64,000 nt of DNA from Pezizomycotina sp. ARF18 (GCA_002224055.1 AZLU01000124.1:56584-120583); one strand, 5' to 3'. Positions 47,053 through 58,764 are shown, counted from the stretch's first letter. The notes: generated from the sequence alone by a model not told the origin. Numbers and translations: made by a program.

Positions 47053-47559
47053 ATGCAGTTCACCGCCGCCGTCCTCGCCGCCGCCATGGCCATGTGTACG
47101 TCTTCCCGCTCATCATCTCCCCATTGTTCCCTTCATTACTATAACTAACAAACCCCACAAACAGCCGCCTCCGCCGCCACCGTCCCATCCACCCCGCGCA
47201 ACCCCACTGCCTCGCCGACGTCGTCCAGCGCCCCCGCATCATCCTCGCCGACTGCCGCGCGCCATCAAGGACCTCCGCCAGCCCTTCGACTCCGGCTTCG
47301 GCGTCGGCTGCGACAAAGTCTTCCAGTCGGATTTCCAGTGGGCCGCTAGCGGACCTGCGTCATTAGGGCGAAAGCGAGGGCGGCGACGCGCATTGCGCTG
47401 ATCCTTGGGTCGTTGCGGACGCGGCCGAAGCCATTATCAAGCAGTGCAGGGGTAAGGGGTCGTGGAACAGGTATACTAGCCTCGGAGAGGTTGATATCGG
47501 GAAGGGTGTTAAGGTTGTCGTTACTGCTTCCGCTAGCGCTGATGATGGGCCGCAGTGAG
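47053..47559 (+). CDS. Small secreted cysteine-containing protein (effector-like candidate)
   Basis: MQFTAAVLAAAMAM begins a signal peptide that continues across a 72-base intron (GTACGT at 47093 to CACAAACAG at 47164) as SASAATV-type sequence. Mature pieces, in shifting frames: VQRPRIILADCRA, IKDLRQPFDSGFGVGCDKVF, GGDAHCADPWVVADAAEAIIKQCRGKG and SLGEVDIGKGVKVVVTASAS, ending at a stop at 47557-47559. About 145 residues with four or five Cys. No family recognised with certainty; the size, signal peptide, Cys content and strong promoter fit the broad class of fungal small secreted proteins. At least two frame changes. Role as an effector is inference only. Confidence 0.55.
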
Positions 47560-48213
47560 AGAGCGAAGAGGATGCGGTAAACCGCCCTCGTCGAGAGGTG
47601 GGAGGATGGACTCGAGCTAATCGGGTCTCATAGGCTTTTTACCATGACGAACACGTCATGACGATATGATCTGTCGTAGTGTACTCAAAAAAAAAATATT
47701 ATTCTCTCCCTTTAACGTGTTCCTCAACATGTACCAATAAAAATTGAAAAAGCTCTGCATAGAACGAAAATTAGAGAAATAAACTAGTAGCCCTGAAGGC
47801 AGTGAAGTTATTAGAAGTCCTGGCGAACGAGATAAACGCAACGCGAACCCCGATACTGGCGTGTGTTCACCGCGTAGTATGCAGATAACAACGAACGCCG
47901 ATGAATATCTGCAAGCATCATGGCTCCGTTTCGTAACTTCTTAGAATTAGAGTTGACTAAAGTCATTAACTTTACCTCTTTACCTTTATTGAAATATATT
48001 TGGAACTTTGATTAAAACTGTAGCATGCGATTCTAAAACGTCATCGCTATTCAGTCCATTAGACTTTGAGTATGTAACTCAATCAGCTCCCATAAATAAA
48101 ACATTATAGCAGCAATATAAATATTCCAATCGAGAAGCCCTTCAAGTTGATCGGTCGTTCATCACCATACCCAAACAGAGTATCTCAAAATTATCAGAAA
48201 TAAATCACTAACG
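47560..48213. other. Intergenic
   Basis: No gene seen; contains the 3' region of the small secreted protein gene and the promoter of the Fic gene. AT-rich between about 47940 and 48130. Confidence 0.55.
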
Positions 48214-49208
48214 ATGAACACATCTACATCCATCACCACCCGGGCCGTTTCCCCTTACTCGCCCTCTTCGGCCCGAGCGGCTCGAGTGCTTCAACGAACA
48301 CCCCTCCCGCAGATATATCCTACTTCCAGCCTTCCTCCGCCGCATACCTCTCCCGTCCCTGGGACTCCGCATCTGCTGACGAATGTACACACTTCCTCAC
48401 TCAAGTACGAAGCACCAGCCAGTCTCTCAGCAATAAACACTACTATGCCCTCCGTGCGCATGACACACAGCTCCTCTTGCGTTTCGAAAGCGCACTTCAG
48501 TCCGTCCTCTGCCGTTTCGTCCACGGCTCGAACCAACTCGAAGGCATCGGGCCGACACTCGATGAAACAACTCGGTTGTGTTCGACATACTTCCGCGGCG
48601 ACACAACTGGCAACGATGAAGTAACAAACCACGTCCGCGCGTTCCTCTTCCTCGCAGAACGCGTCAGAACATTGGGTATACTGAACGAGGTCGACCTACT
48701 ACAAGCTCACAGCATCCTACTCGGCGACGATTACACCGAATGCCAACAACACGGCCAATACCGGACAACGCATTGCACCGTCGGCTCCACACCGCTCATT
48801 TCTCCCTCCGGCGAAGTTCTAACGCCCTCCTCGCCGTCTGCTATACCCTCCGAAATGAAGCTCTGGCTACAAAAGTTACAATGAGTCCTCTGCGCAACGT
48901 TAGAAACCGCAGAACCGATATATTCCGCCATTGTGCTGTCGAAGAATTTCCTACATATGCATCCGTTCCAAGATGGTAATGGACGGCTGGTCAGGATATT
49001 AGAAAATATACTGGTGAATACGCATTACCAGTTTGTGTTATTACTGGAAGATACGGAGGAGACCGGTTTCAGAAGGAATTACCACCAGACTATTAGAAGT
49101 GCGATAAAGAAAGGCCGTGCGGGTTTTATAGCGTACAAGGGGCTGAAGAACGCGCTGAGGGGGATTAGAGCACTTGAGGAGGGTGCTTTGGGAGATCGGA
49201 GAGTATAA
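48214..49208 (+). CDS. Fic-domain protein (class II AMPylase type)
   Basis: Start at the ATG at 48214 (MNTSTSITTR); the frame changes near 48250-48290, and the long frame then reads YYALRAHDTQLLLRFESAL. The inhibitory helix is clear: FVHGSNQLEGIGP (48516-48554), which matches the (S/T)xxxE(G/N) motif of class II Fic proteins, whose Glu blocks ATP placement. GQYRTTHCTVGS corresponds to the usual GxYR segment. The catalytic loop HMHPFQDGNGRLVRILEN (48956-49010) fits HxFx(D/E)GNGRxxR exactly, with catalytic His, metal-binding acid and both Arg. The helix RRNYHQTIRSAIKKG follows and the gene ends at 49208. An in-frame TGA at 48882-48884 splits inhibitory and catalytic halves; the same frame continues after it (TLETAEPIYSAIVLSKNF). 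Fic enzymes transfer AMP or related groups to protein hydroxyls. About 330 residues; substrate unknown. Confidence 0.88.
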
Positions 49209-49356
49209 GAATCGATAATTATTACATTAGATTATTCTAAATCAACTGTATTGCATCGCTATCAAAACACTTTCTGTTTTTTCTCTGCTCGTCCTCTATG
49301 TGTGTGAAATGCAACCTTCCGCCGATCCCATCAAACCTCCCCTTCCTACACTTCCC

Positions 49357-51152
49357 TTATCCTGCCCCCTTCCTCCTCCTCATGAGAGTCCACTTCCCTC
49401 CTCTCCACTCCCTCTTTACCATCAGCCCCGCCACCGGCGCACACGCTACCAGACAAACCCCCGCGAGCACCCACGTCATAACCACCAACCCCACTGTCCC
49501 TTAATCAACCCTCCCAAAAACGGCCCGAACAGCGCCCCCGCAGCATACGCAGCGCTATTAGTACTATAACTAATTGCCAACCCTTCCCTCCTTTCCTCAA
49601 CTTCCCTTCTTCTCGAGTTCCCTCACCGACTCCGCGAACTCTGCGCTTATCGGTGTCGTAAGTAGTGTCGATGCGAGGCCGTAACAGAGTAGTAAAAGAC
49701 TGTAAGCGCGATTTTATCACCTTCGAAGGAAGGAATGTATCCTAGTGAAACGAAGAGGGAGCGGTTATGAGGAAGCCGGCCAGGATCATTATGTGCGGGT
49801 GGAGTACGCGGTCGCGGAGGTATCCCATTATTGGAGCTGTGAAGGAGGGTATTACGAGGGACGTGAATAGCCAACCTGTTTGTTTGCTACCGTAGTTGAA
49901 TTCGGACTTTGCGAAAAGAGGCAGCGTTGTTTCCAGCGCCGACGCGACGGTGGAGAGGAGCAGTGTTGTGAAGATTGCCGTTAGGAGGCGGAAGGACGTT
50001 AGGAGCGGCATCCAGACTCTTTCACTTCCGGTTTCGCCTTCGGTTGTAGTATTGGTGGGTGGTTTGATCAAATCCGGTAGCGGCGCCGCCGTAGCCGTCA
50101 CGTCCGCCAGCAGCGGCGAAGCCTCCGTCGGCGTAGGCACCGCCGTCGTGGTCGTCGACGCCGTCGGAGAATTGGTGCGCGATAGGATCTGCTTCAACAT
50201 CTTCGGCTCGATAATAAACGACCGTAGCAGCATATCAAAAGCAATAAGCAGCAGCGCTATATCAAATACAGCTTCGTAACCCCAGGTTTCATACACTCCG
50301 CCACCGAGTATCGGTCCGAAGAAAAGCGCCGCGTTCGCACTAACACTCAACAATCCCAAATACCGCCCCGTCTCGTCTTCGTGGACTCGTCTAGTAGGAG
50401 AGCTTGACCGGCGACCCACGTGAGTGCAGCCGCGAAGCCGCCGAAGAGTCTACCGATGACGAGGACGGGGAGCGTGGTACCGAAGCGGATGAGGCAGGTG
50501 GACGCGAAGAGGAAGAAGAGGCCGAAGAGGAGCGGGGTGCGCCGGTGGAGCAGAGGGAGGTTACGTGGCCGCATATCGCTGTGTAGCGTGGGGTGTCAGT
50601 TTGGAATGGGAACCGTTGGAGGGCGTATAGTGATGGACAAAAAAGAATGGTAGGATAGGGATGGAAAGGACGTACGTGAACGACGAGGATACCAGCGCCT
50701 GTTATTCCGATGCAGAGGGAGAGAGCGCTGTGTACTGTAAATATCACTCAGATGTCAGCAATTGCAACGTCGCGGATACAAGACATAAAGAGGAAGCGGG
50801 AAACAGACGTTGTTCTTTCGGTATTCCAACGCGTTCTTCGAGCGCGAACGGGAAGACGGGTATTACGAGTCTAATTGTTTCAATTCGGTAAGCTTCCGAG
50901 TGACGCTAATGAAGTTACAAGAGGGGGGAATGAGACCACGGAATCGAACTGTAGATTTACCCGTAGAGAAAGACATCCTATAAGATTCACATCAGACAAT
51001 TGAGTCTTCAACGAAGCGCTTCACGATCGCCAATGGAGTTAAAATTGAGACTAGACTTACGGTGAATATCATGAACACCGACGTGGTGGCGATTAATCCT
51101 TACTCGACCGAAACTCGAGCATGTAATACGAATCCGCACCGTCGGGCGCCAT
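49357..51152 (-). CDS. MFS transporter (fungal drug/amine-exporter type)
   Basis: Exon 1 (ATG at 51152) contains RSSK...LIATTSVFMIFT; a small exon gives DVFLYG (about 50968-50985) and the next LVIPVFPFALEERVGIPKEQ, together matching the FTDxFLYGLxVPVxPFALxERVG block of this fungal MFS subfamily. Later blocks: PLLFGLFFLFASTCLIRFG, VLVIGRLFGGFAAALTWVAGQALLLDE, YLGLLSVSANAALFFGPILGGGVYETWGYEAVFDIALLLIAFDMLLR, a hydrophilic central loop, LLTAIFTTLLLSTVASALETTLPLF, GWLFTSLVIPSFTAPIMGYL, and SAAYAAGALFGPFLGGLIKGQWGW. About twelve helices. Likely a proton-driven exporter in the plasma membrane; substrate not predictable. Introns begin GTAAGTC (51062) and GTAAATC (about 50966). Five or more frame changes. 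It converges on the Fic gene, with about 150 bases between their 3' ends. Confidence 0.82.
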
Positions 51153-52080
51153 CTTTAATCCAGTCTGGTTTAGGTCAATTGAGGAGGTCTTCAGGCTCTG
51201 GAGAGGCGATGGTTGAACGCGACGAAAACCACTGGAGAATTTGAGATCGAGAAAGTTTTTCTTCAACGCGTTGAGGATCGAGAGAGGTTTAAGACAGGCG
51301 GTGAATCCAGGACAGTAAAATTAGCTCAAGAAAAATTTCAAAGCTCCCAAGCAAAATTGAGGCCTTTTTTACCCTTTTATTCGTTCCAGGCGGCGGCAAC
51401 AATTTCTCCTCTACCTCGCTTGGTTATTCATACCAGATCCAGTATAGCCTGGATGGAGCTTCCCTGCTCGAAGGATACGCAAGGAATTTCTCCCGTCTTG
51501 CCGCCCGAGAAACACTGGCAGATGCAAAATCGAGTCATACTACATGTGGAGTATGATTGATGCATAAAGAGTACATCTCGACCCTAGGAGAATTTCTAAG
51601 CAAGCGATGTATCTGTTGTGAGCCACGTACGAGTATATCAATCTATTAGATCTAACAATTGTTGTATGTAAGGATGGTAATACAGCAGTATAACGGGGCA
51701 AGTGGTACGGGGTTTAAAGAATAGCATGTGGATAGCTACGTCAGGACATGGGCCAAATAATTTATTCATGAGTAGCCCTCAAGGCTATAGGGCTTCTTCG
51801 CTCAGTGCGGGGGGGCGTTGGGTCGGAGCAGGTTGTTAGGTGTTTTGTCACTGGGTTCAGTTACTCGTACGAAATACTATGAAATTCACTTGAAACTATT
51901 TGTTTGCTTCAATTTGGGGGTATATATTGAGTTTCTTCATAAATAAGACTCTCTGGGTCTATAATATCTAAATAGATGATCTAATACATGATATCAACTC
52001 TGAAGCATAAGTAAGGATCATATTGTATGATCCACGATACTTCAACTACGTAATCTCCTCAACTTCTACTCAGAACTTGT
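51153..52080. other. Intergenic
   Basis: About 0.9 kb without a supported gene between two minus-strand genes; includes the MFS promoter on its left side and the 3' end of the hydrolase gene on its right. Confidence 0.5.
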
Positions 52081-53740
52081 TTAGTTCTGGTTCTGCTGAT
52101 TTCGATTCCTCCTATTGCCCCCGTTGTTCTGCTGCTGCCCACCATTCTGTTGGTTACCCCTATTCTGCTGGTTACCCCCATTCTGCCTGTTCCTCCCACC
52201 CTGCTGCTGCCATTTCCATTCCCATTTCCTTGTCCTGCTGCCCAGCGAAGGGATTCTCATTCCCAACCGTCGGCGTGTTAACGTTCCCAATATCCTTAAC
52301 ATCACCGCTTCCGAACATAACGTTATTATAATTGTTAACCATAAGCTGAATACCGCTATTGAAACTCTTCCCGTCGAACGCACAGTGACCACCCGCGGAT
52401 CCCCGTTAACAGTCTGTAACTGCTGAACGTTTGCACCGGCTTGGTTCGCGAGCTTCTCGTATGCGGCGATCGTCTGCGGGATACTTTGCTTCAACTGCGC
52501 GAGCTCGTTCGTCGTAGTCTGGAAGTGCACGCGCATGTTCGGCAAGACCTGCGCCGCATTCTTAAACTGACCGCCGCGGGGTGGGTTACCACCGCACATC
52601 AGCATGACTCCGGTACCGGGGTACTGAGACGCGAACATCGGTAAGAAATCGCCCGAAAGCATGAGGGAACCGCCGGATACGCCGGTGAAGAAGGTGTTGG
52701 AGGTGTTCATGTTGTTTATGACGTTGGGGAGGACGTTCTGAAGGAGCTGGTTTACGGCGGTGGAGTGTTCAGGACCTTGGGCGCGCTGCTGACCGGGACC
52801 GCCCCATGTGCGGTCTTGGTTGGGGGCGAGGATTACCATGCCCATGAGGCCGTTCTGGACGCCTTGGTTGGGGAACTCGAAGAAGGACTGGCCGCCGTCG
52901 CCATGGAGGAGGACGTTGAGGCCGAGCTGGGAGTCGGCGGCGTTGGCAGTGTTTCCGGTGTTCTGGTTGTTGTTGTTGTTTTGACCATTGTTCTGCCGTT
53001 ATTTTGATTGTTGTTGTTCCCGTTGTTCTGACCGTTGTTCTGATTATTGTTCTGGTCAATATTCTGTCCGTTATTCTGTCCGTTGTTCTGTCCATTATTC
53101 TGTCCGTTGTTCTGGTCATTATTCTGTCCGTTGTTCTGGTCATTATTCTGTCCGTTATTCTGTCCGTTATTCTGTCCGTTGTTCTGTCCATTGCCCTGTC
53201 CGTTGTTCCGTCCGTTGTTCTGGTTGTTGAACTGGTTGTTCCGCGGGTCCCTCTTGTTGTTGAAGTTGTTCCGCTGGTTACCGCCCTGCCGCTGGGTATT
53301 GGCTCCTTGCTGCTGCTGGTTACCGCCCTGCTGCTGCTGGTTGTTGTTACCGCCCTGCCGCTGGTTGTTTCCTCGCTGGTTACCGCCCTGTTGATTACCA
53401 CCTTGCTGATTACCGCCCTGCTGGTTCCCACCCTGCTGGTTACCACCTGCTGGTTACCACCCTGCTGGTTACCACCTGCTGTTGACCGCCAGCACCGTTC
53501 GGCAGGTTCTTAAACACGCTGGCCGGTCCGGAGATCTTATACACCAGCTGCAGACCATTTATGGTAGCGGTATCCTGTAAGATAACTGAACCATCCTTTG
53601 CCTGCGTGACCTTCGTGGATAGGTCCTGGCCATTGTTACGGCCGCCGTTGCCGTTGCCACCTCCATTCCGTCCCCGGCGGGGGCAGCGTGGGCGGCTGTG
53701 GCTGAGAGGCCGAGGAGGAAGAGGGGGATAGTTTTACCAT
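52081..53740 (-). CDS. Secreted alpha/beta-hydrolase-like protein with a Q/N-rich insert
   Basis: Start at 53740 (MVK, then in the shifted frame TIPLFLLGLSATAAHA), a signal peptide. After a short Gly/Asn stretch come STKVTQAKDGSVILQDTATINGLQLVYKISGPASVF, a long Q/N-rich insert (52960-53480), then LNVLLHGDGGQSFFEFPNQGVQNGLMG, APNQDRTWGGPGQQR, FFTGVSGGSLMLSG and PRGGHCAFDGKSFNSGIQ. The family is a secreted ascomycete one often labelled cyclin-like F-box in databases. I read HGDGG as an oxyanion loop, GVSGGS as a GxSxG nucleophile elbow and GGHC as carrying the catalytic His, hence an esterase-like fold; that is inference. The tail is again Q/N/G-rich and its frame is uncertain. At least five single-base losses are traceable: near 53731, 53665, 53472, 53447, 52996 and 52393. 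Confidence 0.7.
52955..53480 (-). repeat. Q/N-rich coding repeat (QNNG and GGNQQ units)
   Basis: On the minus strand, 53480-53270 encodes GGNQQ/GGNNNQQQQ units and 53240-52960 encodes about fifteen QNNG or QNND units (CAGAACAACGGA). The DNA repeats are near-identical over 12 bases, and both parts lie in one frame apart from three single-base gaps. Confidence 0.88.
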
Positions 53741-56099
53741 CGTGGAGAAGTGTAAGATGGGCTAAGAGGGACGGAAGATATAAGGTGAAGGATGGAGTGG
53801 GTATATTGGTATTAGGGGAAAAAAAAAAAAAAAAAAAAACGTAAGAAAAGAAAGGTCTAAAAAAAAAAATGTGTTTATAAAAGAGACCAGCTTGAGCCCT
53901 GCTCAAGTAGACAAGAATTGAAATGTTTAAAAAAAGAGAAACAAAAAGGAAAGGAAAGAAGAGCGGGCGTTGACGATGGTGGAAAGATGAACGGGATATC
54001 AACAACATGAGGGGCAGACGTCGTTCCTTTTGTAGTCAAAGATCCGTCTAGTCACTGAATAACGGTGATTGGATGAAACATTGATTTTCCAAATCGTATG
54101 ACAAGTAGTCAATGTTGGTTTCGTTACTGCCTTCGGAACGAAGAGATACTCAATACAGTGGTAGGCCGCAGGTGCCCGAACGCTTTGACGGAATAACATA
54201 TGTCCCATCGTAAACATGTTACGATAGTTGATAAAGTGGGACGTATAGGACGTACGGGCGTATAATGCAACCACGGAGTCGTCGACTTAAGACTGGAATT
54301 GTAATAGATAGATGGGGAACCGTTAAGCTTTACCAGGGACTGCTTGGGCTTCCTGTCCAGGGTGCCAGGAACCGCTTCTTACCACCCTTAGGAACCCTTA
54401 GTACATTAGCGAGTGGGATCTCGCCCGGGGGTGCACAATGGAAAAAATTTCCCAAAATTCCCGAATAAGCATACGTCATACCGTCCATACTGCTTTTTGG
54501 TGGAGGGCAAGTGGGTTTGGTGATGGGGAAAGGTGAAGTTTCAGGCTTGTAACAAGACGCTGTCCGGAGTCGCTGTCCAAAACATCGCCAAGCTCGGCCT
54601 TCTTGCTGCTCAAGCAATTACCGCCTCAAAGCAAATCGAACCACTCGACTCGCTCAAAAAAGATTCGTGTAAGTGTCTAGGAAGCTATACTATGTTTCAC
54701 GTATATTTCCATAAAGATGCTACCCTTCGAGTAGGCTTACTTGCTTTGAAACGGGTTTAGTAGTATTTCGTTTCACTTGGTGTCTTCACCTGAAGTTAAA
54801 GTGGAAGTTCAAAAAGGTAGCGATTGATGGCCATGTCCGGGATCATGACGGAAATCTGTCGCATCATATTGATTGACCATAGTAAGACATCTCACCGTTC
54901 TCGTTCCCTCCTTCCCCACGGCTGAACTTGACGAGAATGCTGTTTTTCCATAATACGAGCATTTTACTTCAGAACCGTCGAGATTTTTCCTTGGAATGTT
55001 CGCTAGATGACTTTTTAAAACTACCCGAAGGCGATTTTTCGATCATGATCATGACTGTTGAAGTGCCAGTTGCGTTACCGTTCAGAGCTATTCTGCACAC
55101 TGTTCTAAATCTCAACACTGTTCTAATCTGGTACCGCATGGATTAAATGGATGAGACTGCTATGATAGTCTATGCATTGCTTTCTCCTGCGGGAAGTTCC
55201 CTTCCATTCTTCAAATTCCTGTTCCAACGCACGGATTAAAATTTAGGACCGTTCAGCAGGCTCAGACTCATTCCTAAGTTCCATGAAACTAGTGAGAGCA
55301 CTGATAAGCTTCTAACCGGAACACAGTCTTAAGACATACAACTCGCTCGCTAAATCCACGGTTGGCGGTTGGCCATTCACGGTTGGCCATTGATGGGGCT
55401 GAGTCTGTCACAAGGCGTCTCCTCATACTCCATCGCGACTGCACGAAGTGAGCCGTGCCAATGGATTCGTGCCTACCCGCTGCGAAAGCTTTTCTCTTAC
55501 ACGGATTTAACGCAACACGGCCCACGAGGCTGAGCATTTCCATTCCAGAATGCTACGTCGAACCAAGCATATTCCAATGAGGTCGAGACTGTCGGTGCAT
55601 GACGCCCAGCCGGCCCGCATCTAGCCCGATATATTTTATCGCTAAAAAAGATTGAAACATGTTCACTTCACGAACACGTCCAATCAAAAGACAGCGAGAT
55701 GATTCTTCTTTGCAGAGTAATACCTGTCACACCTATATTACACTTTCCTTAAGCAAGTAATCCTTAAACTCTCTCCAAGCGTTTCCGCGGGCGCTCCATT
55801 GCTTATGGTACAGATCTCGAGACCACCGTTTTTTGACACAAAAAAAAAAAAAGAAAAAGTTCAGAACATATATTAGATTAAAAAAAAAAAAAAAAAAGAA
55901 AAGAAAAAAGTGGTATATGGCATAAAAACAAAACCAAACTCCAAAACAAAAATCACAAAAAACTCCGCACTACGTCTTCCTCGCGCCGGCCTCGGCGACA
56001 ATCCCTTCAACTCGCCGCTACTGCCTAACCGTCTCAATTCCCCCCGCTTCGGGGACGCTCATGCTCCTCTCCTGTCCGCACAATACCGTTCCTCTCCCT
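53741..56099. other. Intergenic
   Basis: No supported gene in about 2.4 kb. Holds a 21-base poly-A (53819-53839), A-rich runs near 55835-55910 and a local GGTTGGC(G/C) repeat at about 55360-55395. Short frames near 54265-54760 and 54928-55146 have no domain. Confidence 0.45.
53819..53839 (+). repeat. Poly-A tract upstream of hydrolase gene
   Basis: Run of 21 As about 80 bases upstream of the start of the minus-strand hydrolase gene, i.e. poly-T on its coding strand. Such dA:dT tracts can keep fungal promoters nucleosome-free. Confidence 0.8.
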
Positions 56100-57736
56100 A
56101 TTTACTCCTCATCAGCCGATGGTAGCGGATCGCTGAACCTAAAGTTTATTCGGGTACGACTCTTCTTCCTCCTCGTTGTACTCGTAGTTATAATTGCACG
56201 TCCGTGACTTGTCTTTCGATTTCGTAGTCTGCCATGGACGATGCAGTGGAAGGGGTTAGAGGACGTTGAGGGAGATCGGGGAGTGGAACTAGCGGTGGTG
56301 GACCCGGTGGACCGTACGTGTTCTTGAATAAGGAGATGAAGGCGTGGAGAGCGTGGGCGTTTCTTCCGCCGTGAATTTTTCGCACAGAATACGAGAATCC
56401 GGATGAGACGTCGGCGATACCCCAAGCTCAACATCCGTGACGTCACGCGCGCAATATATAACTCTCGTGATGTCCGGATTATTCATCGCAGTAGTATTAT
56501 CGTTCGCAGGTTCAGGTATACACACGCTGGCCCTTAAAAGTAAACGACTTCCGCACACCACACTCCATCGTACTCGAAATGCTCCCCGTTGCGCGGTGTA
56601 TAAATCTGAATTCTTAAGACTGGCAACGCGGTCTGCGTCACGTCCGTGACGTCGATACCTGGATTCGATGTCGGCGGTAGCGAGGTCCTGCTCTGCCGCT
56701 GTCTTCCCCAAGGCTCCACCTGCCACTTCGGCTTCTGCATACCGGCAGTGCTATGCACGGAGGCGAGGCCTCACGGTGTACCGCGTCTCCCCGCTAGATG
56801 CGAGAGTGGTTGATGCGGACTATACGCTCACGAAAGTTTACTAAGCACGTATGACGGAAACGAAGATAGTATGATCGCGAGAGCCGTTCCGAACAAAAGG
56901 AACATCGTCCGCGTGCGAGACGGTATCTGCCGACGTTCGTAAGAGCGGAGGAGAAGATGCGGAGGATGGTATGACGATATCAGATATCATCTTCGTTAGA
57001 AATATACCCAAGAATTATTAGGAAGCCATATCGAGACAAAAAAGAGGGAAGGAGGTTTCAGGAGAGTCGATAATACATACACAACAGCCAAAACGAACAA
57101 ACCACGAGGCCTAGCCCTATCGCATCTCCCATCTTCAGCATGCCCTTCTTCGCCATCGTTACAACCACCGAAATGCCCATCAGAATGACTATGACGTCCG
57201 CAACAACAGCAAAGCCCGCCCGCACATCCCCTGAACCCTGTGCGGACAATTCCTCCAAAGCACACCCGGATGATTCCAATAATCAATCGGGCTGCAACTC
57301 AACACGTTACCGCGAAAAACACCACACCCGCAATGGCAATGGCCACACCCACTCCCAGCACACAATCCTAAACCCTCTCGTGGACGACGGGTGCCCAGCG
57401 AAGTACGATAGAAACGATAATCGTACTAGTGTTATAGCGATCGATAAAACAATAGTATAAAGTAAAACAACCGTATCTGCGTCGTGTTTTCGTGCGGAGT
57501 GACGTCGTAGAGATGTCTACCGCTACCGGCGTCATGTACAGCGTATGCGTAGGGCGGCGAGCGGTATTGTCCACAAAGCGCCGAAATGACATCCAGTCTT
57601 CCCCTTTTAACCTCCCGGGGACTAGCCGTAGTCTCGAGTATACACGCAGTAATACGGCGGCGAGCATGGTACATGCTATTGCTAGACTTGCTCTTGTTAT
57701 CGATGTGTCTTTTGTGGTATGGTGCAGCGATGCCAT
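56100..57736 (-). CDS. PTH11/rhodopsin-like integral membrane protein
   Basis: The start at 57736 (MASLHHTTKDTSITRA) leads into a transmembrane helix and positively charged loop, SLAIACTMLAAVLLRVYSRL, then GEDW, matching the (L/A)RxYxR...GxDD/DW start of the fungal rhodopsin-domain family. Further family marks in other frames: GSGRHLYDVTP (usual YGxGRHxWDV) followed by LFYFILLFYRSL, the hydrophobic LGVGVAIAIAGVVFFAV, and FAVVADVIVILMGISVVV (usual NxxxDxxxLxLPxxxV) followed by MGDAIGLGLVVC. These are seven-helix proteins; some (PTH11 in rice blast) sense surfaces and act as G-protein-coupled receptors, but most are uncharacterised. Downstream cytosolic-tail pieces (SNPGIDVTDVTQTALPVLRIQIYTPRNG) extend to about 56100, though that end may be a separate gene. 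Many frame changes. Confidence 0.55.
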
Positions 57737-58463
57737 CACTGTGGGGAGTTCATGTAGTGATGTATTTCCGAACGCACCGTGAAAGAGTGTTGTATAGATT
57801 GCGGAAGAGTTGATGATGGAAGCGAAGAGCGGTGTAGAGGAGTATTGGGTGAAGAGAGATTGGTGAAGTATCGCGTGTGAGTGTTGATATTCCATGCGAG
57901 CCGGCAGACCCGTCGACGTTGACGCCTGGTGGTTGTGTCATAGTGGCTTATGCTGTGATACATGGACACAAAACTTTCAACAATCGAAACCGACGTTCAG
58001 TTGCTCTGTGTCACTTCAATGGAAACGAGAATCAAGAGGCAAAAAGAAGAAAAATCGGTATTTCAGGGAGGGAAACATGGACTATATGTACTCACTCACG
58101 GTGTATAAAGTCCTCTCCACCGAATTTAAAATAGGGGGCTACAAAGATATAATCGTCGATACAAAAAAAAAAAAAGGGCTCTGAAAACGTGGAGTGATGT
58201 TGCGTGATTCTCCAACTTACTCCACTCTGCCAGGGTGGAACTTACCGCCCAACACGACGCAGAAACAACTAACCACCAACATCCAACACTCGAAAAAACG
58301 CTGTGCATACATAACGAGCGACGCTCAGACAGGAACCCGCACCAATAACCAACAATTACCGAGATGCAGTTCTTGTTTTTTTATCCTTAGTGTTTAGCAG
58401 GTGCTTGTCCAACACCTAAGACGATGTTGATACAGGTAATGATACGAAAAAGCAAAGAAAAGT

Positions 58464-58757
58464 GTGGGGCATCGTTGCCAATGCCAACCTCGAGTCTCTC
58501 GGTTTTTGCGAAAAACGAGAGTTGGTGCCGGCTTGAACGCGAGGAGTAAAATAGCAGTGCAAACTCGTTACCGGCCTAAACCAGGGACGAGAGACCAGCA
58601 GCGATTGCCGTCGGATATTGCCTCACACTTAGACAAGCCTGGGCGCGCGATACCGTTAACAGCCCTAGCGTCATTGAGTGGTTTTGTGGAGGACGCAAGG
58701 GCAAAGGCTCAAGAGCAGGGTATTTACGTTGAGACGCCTACGTTACTTGGCGCATGA
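58464..58757 (+). CDS. Short hypothetical ORF at the edge of the AT-rich island
   Basis: A 97-residue frame with coding-like composition toward its end (LPSDIASHLDKPGRAIPLTALASLSGFVEDARAKAQEQGIYVETP). It stops 15-20 bases before the abrupt fall in GC. No family recognised, no signal peptide. It may be the remnant of a gene cut by the AT-rich insertion or the GC-balanced edge of the element itself. Confidence 0.3.
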   Translation: MGHRCQCQPRVSRFLRKTRVGAGLNARSKIAVQTRYRPKPGTRDQQRLPSDIASHLDKPGRAIPLTALASLSGFVEDARAKAQEQGIYVETPTLLGA

Positions 58758-58764
58758 CACCTCG

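Noticed and set aside
52988-53480. Regular short direct repeats resembling a repeat array or CRISPR
   Set aside because: The repeats are 12-base coding units (QNNG) with no unique spacers, in a eukaryotic secreted-protein gene.
53004-53513. Plus-strand hydrophobic frame of Val/Leu/Ile repeats, membrane-protein-like
   Set aside because: It is the antisense of the Q/N-rich repeat; CAG/AAC read backwards gives hydrophobic codons.
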